Positions 1 to 5,308 of a stretch of 7,409 nt of DNA are shown piece after piece. The stretch's first letter is position 1. Every line of letters starts with the position of its first letter. This DNA is from an uncultured Cloacibacillus sp. GTDB taxonomy: Bacteria; Synergistota; Synergistia; Synergistales; Synergistaceae. Under the pieces are notes generated by a model. The model made no database searches. It worked only from the letters and a program-made list of their open reading frames with translations, and was not told the origin of the DNA. The stretch is taken from assembly GCA_900544635.1 (NCBI GenBank), contig UQVV01000089.1, positions 1 to 7,409 of the forward strand, given 5' to 3'. Position numbers and translations under genes: made by a program.

Positions 1-434
1 GCTCTATAATCATCTTGATTATAGCATTTCGGAGTGTGACAGAGAGCTATAACTCTAAATTCCTGCGCTCTATAATCATCTTGATTATAGCATTTCGGAG
101 TGTGACAGAGAGCTATAACTCCGATGCGCTTCAATCAGTTCATCCTCAGATTATAGCATTTCGGAGTGTGACAGAGAGCTATAACTGATCCACAGCTCGT
201 TGCTGATGTCGAGTCATTATAGCATTTCGGAGTGTGACAGAGAGCTATAACACAGCGGGACATATACAAGCAGCAGATATATTATAGCATTTCGGAGTGT
301 GACAGAGAGCTATAACAAAGATGCCGGACTACAAGCCTCTTGACTTATTATAGCATTTCGGAGTGTGACAGAGAGCTATAACTGGGCGCGTCATCAGAGT
401 GTGCATCGTGCTATTATAGCATTTCGGAGTGTGA
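1..434 (-). CRISPR. CRISPR array, type II-C-like repeats, right-hand end
   Basis: Six identical 36-bp repeats lie at 18-53, 84-119, 150-185, 216-251, 281-316 and 347-382. A truncated seventh at 413-434 keeps the first 22 bases (plus-strand sense). Spacers are 30 bp (54-83, 120-149, 186-215, 317-346, 383-412; also 186-215) except 252-280, which is 29 bp. Bases 1-17 are the end of another spacer, so the array continues to the left. On the plus strand the repeat begins ATTATAGCATTTCGG and ends GAGAGCTATAAC. On the minus strand it begins GTTATAGCTC and ends TGCTATAAT, the layout of Neisseria-type II-C repeats, which begin GTTGTAGCTC and end GCTACAAT. A 36-bp repeat with 30-bp spacers also fits type II. 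I therefore place crRNA transcription on the minus strand. No cas gene is visible, so the subtype is an inference from repeat form alone. The array itself is certain. Confidence 0.97.
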
Positions 435-440
435 TGACAA
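413..440 (-). promoter_or_regulatory. Promoter in the truncated terminal repeat, reading into the array
   Basis: On the minus strand the truncated repeat ends in TGCTATAAT, a perfect extended -10 (TATAAT at 418-413, TG at 421-420). A -35-like TTGTCA (440-435, five of six bases of TTGACA) lies 16 bp upstream, just outside the retained repeat bases. Transcription would start about 6-7 nt into spacer 383-412, leaving roughly 23-24 nt of guide. The same extended -10 ends every full repeat, but the TTGTCA is specific to this edge. The -10 also sits in a perfect palindrome, TGCTATAATAGCA (409-421). Start-site mapping is not available, so the activity is inferred from the boxes and from known Neisseria and Campylobacter type II-C arrays. 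Confidence 0.6.
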
Positions 441-450
441 AAACTCTCCG

Positions 451-473
451 CTTATCAGCTTTATTCTCTGTCA
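451..473 (-). other. Anti-repeat-like segment, possible tracrRNA fragment
   Basis: Read on the minus strand, TGACAGAGA (473-465) is perfectly complementary to bases 9-17 of the minus-strand crRNA repeat. After a 5-nt bulge, GCT (459-457) pairs with repeat bases 6-8. After a single bulged G, ATAA (455-452) pairs with bases 2-5. This gives 16 base pairs with the bulge on the putative tracrRNA side, similar to the crRNA:tracrRNA duplex of type II-C systems. Against a complete tracrRNA gene: I see no good promoter upstream on the minus strand, and the sequence runs into the array within about 20 nt, with little room for the usual hairpin tail. A decayed or inverted repeat remnant is the main alternative. 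Confidence 0.33.
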
Positions 474-484
474 AGCCAAATTCC

Positions 485-513
485 TTGACACCTTCCCCAA
501 CACCCTGTATAAT
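485..513 (+). promoter_or_regulatory. Consensus sigma-70 promoter of the ylxM-ffh operon
   Basis: TTGACA at 485-490 and TATAAT at 508-513 are separated by exactly 17 bp, a perfect match to the housekeeping sigma factor consensus. Transcription should begin near 519-521, only about 20 nt before the first translated codon. The -35 box forms one arm of an inverted repeat, TGTCAAG (469-475) and CTTGACA (484-490), with an 8-bp spacer. That could be an operator or chance. No other promoter of this quality precedes the operon genes, so this one probably drives all seven. Confidence 0.85.
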
Positions 514-539
514 CCTCTGGTTGACTGGGGGTGGCTGCC

Positions 540-875
540 TTGGCGGAGAGAGATTCTCTGAATCAGCGCGTTCGGGACGTGCTTTTGTTTGACAACTACG
601 GGCAGCGGCTCACGGAGAAGCAGCGTCTCGCGTGCGAGATGATCCTTATGCGGGATTTTTCGCTCGCGGAGGCGGCGGAGGCGCTCGGCGTCTCGCGGCA
701 GGGGGTTCACGACCTTGTGGCGCGCGCGCGGGAGCACATGGAGGAGTACGAAACCTCGTTCGGCCTCGCCGCGCTGAGGCGCAGGCTCGAAGCTATGGAG
801 CGGGAGCTCGAAGAGAATAAATCGCGGCTGCCCGAGGATTTTTATATAAATTTCAAGAAGCTGCTGGAGGGGTAG
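540..875 (+). CDS. ylxM: YlxM family SRP-associated HTH protein
   Basis: A 111-residue protein of the YlxM/p13 (UPF0122) family, a small helix-turn-helix protein nearly always encoded directly before ffh. In Streptococcus mutans YlxM has been reported to bind Ffh and the SRP RNA and to affect GTP hydrolysis. A direct DNA-binding role is not established. The N-terminal LLFDNYGQRLTEKQ (residues 15-28) and the HTH FSLAEAAEALGVSRQGV (40-56) are family hallmarks. A charged helix (about 78-95) probably forms a coiled coil. I chose the TTG at 540 because GGGGGTGG (527-534) lies at proper ribosome-binding distance and the length matches the Bacillus protein (about 110 aa). A GTG at 531 in the same frame would add three residues but has no room for a Shine-Dalgarno sequence. 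The gene ends 3 nt before ffh, and the ffh ribosome-binding site lies inside its last codons, suggesting translational coupling. Confidence 0.88.
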   Translation: MAERDSLNQRVRDVLLFDNYGQRLTEKQRLACEMILMRDFSLAEAAEALGVSRQGVHDLVARAREHMEEYETSFGLAALRRRLEAMERELEENKSRLPEDFYINFKKLLEG

Positions 876-878
876 GCA

Positions 879-2240
879 ATGTTTGATTCGCTCAAAGAAC
901 GTTTTGAAAATATTTTCTCAAGCCTCCGCGGCAAGGGAAAGCTTTCGGAAGAGGATATAAATCTCGCGCTGCGCGAGGTGCGCCGCGCGCTTCTCGAGGC
1001 GGACGTCAACTACAAGGTCGTCAAGGACGTCGTCGAGGCGATACGCGCGCGCGCGACGGGGCGCGAGGTGCTCGACTCCATCACGCCGTCGCAGCTTATT
1101 TTCACGATAGTTTACGAAGAGCTTATAAAGATTATGGGCGACGCGCCCGCGCCGCTCGTGATTTCGCCGAAGCCGCCGACGGTCTACATGATGGTCGGCC
1201 TCCAGGGCTCCGGTAAGACTACGACGACGGTGAAAATCGCGCGCCGTATGTCGAAGGGGCACAAGCCGCTTGTCGTCGCCTGCGACCTTCGCAGGCCCGC
1301 GGCCGTCGACCAGCTCCGCGTGCTCGCGGATAAGGCGAACATCGCGTTCTTCGGCCCCGAGCCGGGCGAGACGGACCCCGTCGCCGTAGCGCGCAAATCG
1401 CGCGATTACGCGGAGTCGCATCTCTGCGACATGATTCTGCTCGACACGGCGGGACGCCTCCAGATGGACGACGAGCTGATGCGCGAGCTCGAAACGATGA
1501 AATCCGCCTCGAACCCGACTGAAATCCTTCTCGTCGTAGACTCGATGACTGGGCAGGAAGCCGTCAACGTCGCAAACACCTTCCACGAGCGCCTCGGGCT
1601 GACGGGCGTCGTGCTGACGAAGCTCGACGGCGACGCGCGCGGAGGCCCGGCCCTCGCGGTGCGCGCGAGCACAGGCGTGCCGATCAAGCTCGCGGGCTGC
1701 GGCGAAAAGACTGAAGATCTTGAAGTTTTCGACGCGCGGCGCATGGCGCAGCGCATCATCGGCATGGGAGATATGGAGGGGCTTCTCGAAAAGGTCCAGT
1801 CCGCGACATCCGAGGCCGACATAGAGCGCATGACGGAGAGCCTGAAGAAAAACCGCTTCACGCTCGAAGATATGCTGATGCAGCTCCAGCAGATAAAGAG
1901 GCTCGGCCCGCTTGAAAAAGTGATAGAAATGCTGCCGATCCCGGGCGCTGCGAAGGCGCTGAAAAACGCCGAGATAGACCCGAAGCGAATGAAGCAGACG
2001 GAGGCGATAATCCTCTCGATGACGCCGAAGGAGCGCCGCAACCCCGAGATAATCAAGGGCAGCCGCCGCCGCAGGATAGCGGAGGGCTCCGGCACCTCGG
2101 TGCAGATGGTGAATCAGGTGCTCGCGCAGTACGAGCAGATGAAATCCATGATGAAGACCTTCGGCAAGATGGCCGGAGGCAAAAAAGGCGGCTTCCGTAT
2201 GCCGCCGGGCATGGGCGGGAAGCGCGGCTTTTTCCGCTAA
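879..2240 (+). CDS. ffh: Signal recognition particle GTPase Ffh
   Basis: The 453-residue SRP54/Ffh protein binds SRP RNA and the signal sequences of nascent membrane proteins. It delivers ribosomes to FtsY at the membrane in a GTP-controlled cycle. The N domain helical bundle spans about 1-90. The G domain has the P-loop GLQGSGKTT (107-115), DTAGR (189-193), TKLDGDARGG (247-256) and the closing AGCGEK (272-277). The methionine-rich M domain covers about 300-453 and includes the RNA-binding stretch GSRRRRIAEGSGTSVQMVN (394-412). Length and all motifs are complete. The Gly/Lys-rich tail with Phe-Phe-Arg at the end is typical of variable Ffh C termini. The ATG follows GGAGGGG (866-872), which overlaps the end of ylxM. 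The codons are strongly GC-rich. Confidence 0.98.
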   Translation: MFDSLKERFENIFSSLRGKGKLSEEDINLALREVRRALLEADVNYKVVKDVVEAIRARATGREVLDSITPSQLIFTIVYEELIKIMGDAPAPLVISPKPPTVYMMVGLQGSGKTTTTVKIARRMSKGHKPLVVACDLRRPAAVDQLRVLADKANIAFFGPEPGETDPVAVARKSRDYAESHLCDMILLDTAGRLQMDDELMRELETMKSASNPTEILLVVDSMTGQEAVNVANTFHERLGLTGVVLTKLDGDARGGPALAVRASTGVPIKLAGCGEKTEDLEVFDARRMAQRIIGMGDMEGLLEKVQSATSEADIERMTESLKKNRFTLEDMLMQLQQIKRLGPLEKVIEMLPIPGAAKALKNAEIDPKRMKQTEAIILSMTPKERRNPEIIKGSRRRRIAEGSGTSVQMVNQVLAQYEQMKSMMKTFGKMAGGKKGGFRMPPGMGGKRGFFR

Positions 2241-2313
2241 ATTTGATTGAGCCGGATATAATCCGTTTTCAATAGAGCATTAAGAGAATAGACACAGGAG
2301 GTGTTAACGCAAG

Positions 2314-2586
2314 ATGTCAGTACGTATACGTCTTTCCCGTCACGGGAAAAAGAAGGCTCCTTTCTATCGTCTGGTTGTGGCGGACTCTCATTCCCCGAGA
2401 GACGGCCGTTTCATAGAGATACTCGGGACCTACAACCCGCTCGTAGACCCGGCGGAGATCAAGATAAACGCCGAACGCGCGGCGTTCTGGCTCGGCAACG
2501 GCGCTTCTCCGTCCGATACGGCGAAGGAGCTGCTTAAGAAGGCCGGAGTGCTCGACGCTCCCGCCGCGGCGGCCGAAGCGGAATAG
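2314..2586 (+). CDS. rpsP: 30S ribosomal protein bS16
   Basis: bS16 is a small-subunit protein that binds 16S rRNA early in 30S assembly. The 90-residue product starts [22 protein letters not shown], shown here only as its opening motif [18 protein letters not shown] (2-19), and has the conserved GTYNP at 38-42. The C terminus is a short alanine/glutamate tail after LLKKAGVLD, common among bS16 proteins. The ATG is preceded by AGGAGGTG (2296-2303) at a 10-nt distance, a near-perfect Shine-Dalgarno sequence as expected for a highly expressed ribosomal protein. The 73-nt gap from ffh (2241-2313) has no terminator. It holds an isolated TATAAT (2257-2262) without a good -35. Confidence 0.98.
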   Translation: MSVRIRLSRHGKKKAPFYRLVVADSHSPRDGRFIEILGTYNPLVDPAEIKINAERAAFWLGNGASPSDTAKELLKKAGVLDAPAAAAEAE

Positions 2587-2598
2587 GGCGGATAAATC

Positions 2599-2844
2599 AT
2601 GGCGAATTATGTCGACCTGGTTGATCTGATAGTACGCAGGCTCGTCACGAAGCCGGAGGCGGTTCGCGTAGAAGAGGACCGCTCCGAGGGCGGGGTCATA
2701 CTCGTAACGATAAGGGTGGACTCCGAGGACGTAGGCCGCGTGATAGGCAAGAAAGGCTCCACCATCAACGCCATCCGCCACGTGGCGAAGGCCGCCTCGA
2801 TAAAGTCGGGCGAAAAGGTGGACGTCGATGTCAAAGAAGACTGA
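2599..2844 (+). CDS. khpA: KH-domain RNA-binding protein KhpA (YlqC)
   Basis: An 81-residue protein consisting of one type II KH domain, which binds single-stranded RNA. In Gram-positive bacteria KhpA dimerises and works with KhpB/EloR, affecting small RNAs and cell elongation. Its role in this organism is not known. The nucleic-acid-binding GxxG loop is GKKG at residues 50-53, within DVGRVIGKKGSTINAIR (44-60). The position between rpsP and rimM is the standard one for this family (previously YlqC/UPF0109). It starts 12 nt after rpsP with a modest GGGCGG ribosome-binding site (2586-2591 region), and its last 17 nt overlap the start of rimM in another frame. Confidence 0.95.
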   Translation: MANYVDLVDLIVRRLVTKPEAVRVEEDRSEGGVILVTIRVDSEDVGRVIGKKGSTINAIRHVAKAASIKSGEKVDVDVKED

Positions 2845-3373
2845 TCCTTCTCTCGAAGGACGGTGCGAGATAGGCAAAATAGCCGCCGCGCACGGAGTCC
2901 GGGGCGACATGCTCCTGATACCGCTGACGGACTTCCCGGAGCGCTTCATCGGGATGAAAAAGCTCGACATATCGCTGCCGGGCAAGCCCGTGAAAAGCTG
3001 GAAGGTGCGCAGGCTTGAGCCATACGAGGGGAAGAACACGTTCTTCCTTCACCTTCAGGGCGTCGAGGACAGAAACGCCGCCGAGGCCATGAAGGGCGCC
3101 TCCGTCACCGTACCGAACGACGAAAGGGTCGAGCTCGAAGAGGACGAATACTGGCTGGACGATATAATCGGCCTCGCTGTTCTCGACGCAGCTACGGGGG
3201 AACGCCTCGGACGGGTGACGGAAATCATCCAGACGGGCAGCAACGACGTCTACGTCGTGAAAACCCCGGACGGCAAAGAAAAACCCGTGCCGGCCGTCGG
3301 AGACGCGGTCGTCTCCGTCGACGTCGCGGAAGGTACCATGACAGTAAATATTCCAGAGGGATTGTGGGACTGA
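2828..3373 (+). CDS. rimM: 16S rRNA processing / 30S maturation factor RimM
   Basis: RimM binds ribosomal protein uS19 and helps fold the 30S head during late subunit assembly in the cytoplasm. The 181-residue protein shows both family domains. The N-terminal beta-barrel carries the signature IGKIAAAHGVRGDM (15-28). The C-terminal PRC barrel begins around EYWLDDIIGL (107-116) and ends with the typical VNIPEGLWD (173-181). The length is normal (170-185 aa in most bacteria). The ATG at 2828 lies inside khpA, preceded by AAGGTGG (2815-2821), so its translation is probably coupled to khpA. The stop is one base before the trmD start. Confidence 0.96.
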   Translation: MSKKTDPSLEGRCEIGKIAAAHGVRGDMLLIPLTDFPERFIGMKKLDISLPGKPVKSWKVRRLEPYEGKNTFFLHLQGVEDRNAAEAMKGASVTVPNDERVELEEDEYWLDDIIGLAVLDAATGERLGRVTEIIQTGSNDVYVVKTPDGKEKPVPAVGDAVVSVDVAEGTMTVNIPEGLWD

Positions 3374-3374
3374 G

Positions 3375-4628
3375 ATGAAAATAACCGTCATCACGGCCTT
3401 CCCGGAGCTGATGCGCGGCTACCTCGCGGCGAGCGTCCTCGGGCGCGGCATAGCGGCGGGGAAGCTCGAAGCGGAAGTCGTGGACATCCGCGACTTTTCG
3501 GAAGGCTCGTACAGGCAGATAGACGACTACTGCTACGGCAGCGGCGGCATGATGCTCATGGCGGAGCCGCTCGCGAAAGCGGTCGAATCGGTCTCCGGCG
3601 GCGCAAAGCCGTATGTCGTCTACCCGAGCCCGCAGGGAGTCCGCCTCCATCAGGAGCTCGTGGAAGACCTCGCGCGCAAAGAGCATCTCGTCATCGTCTG
3701 CGGCCACTACGAGGGCGTGGACGAACGCTTCACGGAAAAGTACGTGGATATGGAAATATCTCTCGGCGATTTCGTGCTGACGGGCGGCGAGATGCCGGCG
3801 ATGGCGATAGTCGACGCCGTGTCGCGCCTCATCCCGGGCGTAGTCGGCAGCGAAAGCTCCGTTGAAGAAGATTCCTTCTACAGCGGTATGCTCGACACTC
3901 CGCACTACACGCGCCCAGCGGAATGGCGCGGAGAGCGCGTGCCGGAAGTGCTGACGGGCGGAGACGCCAAGGCCATCGAGCGCTGGCGCAGGAGGCAGTC
4001 TGTCGAACGTACGCTTGACAGGCGCCCCGACATAGCCGGCCGCGCGGGGCTGATACCGTGGCTCTCGGGCGGCGCCTACGTGATGGAGGTACATTATCCC
4101 GTCCTCGACAAACGCGGCGAAAAATCGTCCACCGCGATAACGGGCATGGACCTGCACGACATCGCGCGCGCCTGCCGCACCTATGGAATAAAGAAATACC
4201 TGCTCGTAACGCCAATCGCGCAGCAGCGCGAAATGGCGAAGCGCATCGCGGGACACTGGACCTCGGGCTGGGGCGCGGACTACAACCCCGACCGGCGCGA
4301 GGCTTTCTCGACGCTCAAAATATTCGCCTCCGTACAGAAGGCGCTGGCCTGGGCCGAAGAGAAAGAAAAAAAGCCGGTGTTCAAGATAGCGACGACGGCG
4401 AAACGTCACGAAGGCGCGCAGCACTGGCTCACGCTCAAACGCGAGATCCTGCGGCGCGACCACAGCCCGCTCTTCATATTCGGGACGGGCTGGGGGCTCC
4501 ACGACGAGATCATGGATATGGCTGACGCCGTAATGACGCCGATAATCGGCGGCAAAGACGGCTGGAACCACCTCTCCGTGCGCAGCGCCGTCAGCATAAC
4601 GCTCGACCGCTTCTTCGGCTGGCGCTGA
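3375..4628 (+). CDS. trmD: TrmD tRNA (guanine37-N1)-methyltransferase fused to a second SPOUT RNA methyltransferase domain
   Basis: At 417 residues this is far longer than a usual TrmD (about 230-255 aa). Residues 1-230 form a complete TrmD, which uses S-adenosylmethionine to make m1G37 in tRNAs with G36 and so prevents frameshifting. Visible motifs are CGHYEGVDERF (109-119), EISLGDFVLTGGEMPA (127-142) in the trefoil knot, and LDTPHYTRPAEW (173-184), whose D174 matches the catalytic aspartate of E. coli TrmD. Residues about 234-417 form a second domain resembling the stand-alone Thermotoga TM1570-type SPOUT methyltransferase (Pfam Methyltrn_RNA_4 as I recall it). It has IFGTGWGL (368-375) and NHLSVRSAVSITLDRFFG (398-415), the usual SAM-binding and knot signatures. 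The substrate of the second domain is unknown to me. The reading frame is continuous with no sign of a frameshift. The ATG starts 1 nt after rimM. Confidence 0.95.
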   Translation: MKITVITAFPELMRGYLAASVLGRGIAAGKLEAEVVDIRDFSEGSYRQIDDYCYGSGGMMLMAEPLAKAVESVSGGAKPYVVYPSPQGVRLHQELVEDLARKEHLVIVCGHYEGVDERFTEKYVDMEISLGDFVLTGGEMPAMAIVDAVSRLIPGVVGSESSVEEDSFYSGMLDTPHYTRPAEWRGERVPEVLTGGDAKAIERWRRRQSVERTLDRRPDIAGRAGLIPWLSGGAYVMEVHYPVLDKRGEKSSTAITGMDLHDIARACRTYGIKKYLLVTPIAQQREMAKRIAGHWTSGWGADYNPDRREAFSTLKIFASVQKALAWAEEKEKKPVFKIATTAKRHEGAQHWLTLKREILRRDHSPLFIFGTGWGLHDEIMDMADAVMTPIIGGKDGWNHLSVRSAVSITLDRFFGWR

Positions 4629-4721
4629 AAAGACGAGACAGGACAACGCAACAGACCAACGGCGCGAAAAACGCCGTAAAAGATGAAAAAATAAAACATT
4701 ACAAAAAGGAGGGAAAACCTC
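4629..4721 (+). promoter_or_regulatory. A-rich, U-poor leader between trmD and rplS
   Basis: This 93-nt gap has only about six T residues on the plus strand and is dominated by A, with G and C. It contains one short hairpin, ACGGCG (4659-4664) with CGCCGT (4672-4677), that has no following T-run, so it is not an intrinsic terminator. It ends in a strong Shine-Dalgarno AAGGAGGG (4706-4713), 8 nt before the rplS ATG. It would be a largely unstructured leader, which could raise bL19 translation or mark an mRNA processing point. I see no promoter in it. The role is inferred. Confidence 0.35.
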
Positions 4722-5084
4722 ATGCAGGATCCAAGAATGGCTCTGGTAGAGAAAAAATACCATAAGGCGGAAGGCTCCATCCCCGAATTCCGCCCCGGCG
4801 ACACGGTCAAGGTCCACGTCAAAGTCGTGGAAGGCAACCGCAGCCGTATACAGGTCTTTGAAGGCGTCGTCATCGGCCGCCAGCACGGCGGTCTCCGCGA
4901 AAACTTCGTCGTCCGCAAAATCTCCAACGGCGTCGGCGTGGAAAGAATCTTCCCCGTCCACTGCCCCAGCATCGACAAAATCGAAGTAGTCCGCAAGGGC
5001 CGCGTCCGCCGCGCGAAGCTCTACTACCTCCGCAAACTCAGCGGAAAGGCCGCTCGTATCAAAGAGCGCAAGGACTTCGACTAA
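4722..5084 (+). CDS. rplS: 50S ribosomal protein bL19
   Basis: bL19 is a large-subunit protein located at the 30S-50S interface. The 120-residue protein is of normal length and has the family signature across [20 protein letters not shown] (23-42), the motif [10 protein letters not shown] (44-53), the segment [15 protein letters not shown] (75-89), and the basic C-terminal stretch [23 protein letters not shown] (94-116, key residues KLYYLR). The ATG follows AAGGAGGG at 4706-4713. It is the last gene of the operon. An intrinsic terminator begins 25 nt after the stop codon. Confidence 0.98.
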   Translation: MQDPRMALVEKKYHKAEGSIPEFRPGDTVKVHVKVVEGNRSRIQVFEGVVIGRQHGGLRENFVVRKISNGVGVERIFPVHCPSIDKIEVVRKGRVRRAKLYYLRKLSGKAARIKERKDFD

Positions 5085-5109
5085 ACCACCGTATCTTACG
5101 GAAAAAGCC

Positions 5110-5139
5110 AAGCCCCTCCTTCGCGGAGGGGCTTTCTTC
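5110..5139 (+). terminator. Rho-independent terminator of the ylxM-rplS operon
   Basis: AAGCCCCTCC (5110-5119) and GGAGGGGCTT (5125-5134) form a perfect 10-bp GC-rich stem with a 5-nt loop, followed by TTTCTTC. This closes the operon. Confidence 0.93.
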
Positions 5140-5241
5140 GTATGCGCGCGTCAATTATGCCGTCACGAAAATTTTCTGCTCCGAACCTCCGTCATAAAAC
5201 GCGAGACGAAACTGTGCCGGCGCGCCCGTCAATCGCCGCCG

Positions 5242-5271
5242 TTGCCTGAAGCCTGCAAAAAAGCCTATAAT
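5242..5271 (+). promoter_or_regulatory. Probable sigma-70 promoter of the hydrolase gene
   Basis: TTGCCT (5242-5247) and a perfect TATAAT (5266-5271) are 18 bp apart and lie about 38 nt before the hydrolase start codon, downstream of the operon terminator. The -35 matches four of six consensus bases. A 10-bp palindrome, GAAAATTTTC (5167-5176), lies further upstream, and I cannot assign it a role. Confidence 0.6.
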
Positions 5272-5308
5272 TTCGGAAAACGAGACGACGACAGGCAGGC
5301 GACCGCAA

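Noticed and set aside
18..382. Plus-strand transcription of the array from the TATAAC near each repeat end
   Set aside because: That box lacks the TG extension and a -35, and the repeat orientation opposite to GTT-first type II repeats would put the wrong end after the spacer.
446..474. Minus-strand promoter built on the TTGACA at 474-469
   Set aside because: No -10-like hexamer lies 15-19 bp downstream; the sequence there is GC-rich (GCGGAG).
365..592. Plus-strand open frame of 75 codons over the array end and operon promoter
   Set aside because: It starts inside a CRISPR repeat and runs across the promoter into ylxM in another frame. The product has no recognisable features.
2257..2262. 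Isolated TATAAT between ffh and rpsP as an internal promoter
   Set aside because: No acceptable -35 lies 16-18 bp upstream and there is no TG extension; TTGATT at 2244-2249 is much too close.
4659..4677. Hairpin ACGGCG/CGCCGT after trmD as a terminator
   Set aside because: The stem is only 6 bp and is followed by A-rich sequence, not a T-run. rplS belongs to the same operon in most bacteria.
3225..5111. Minus-strand open frame of 628 codons opposite trmD and rplS
   Set aside because: Long antisense frames are common in GC-rich genes. The product is a His/Arg/Ala-rich shadow with no domain, and it lies over two certain conserved genes.
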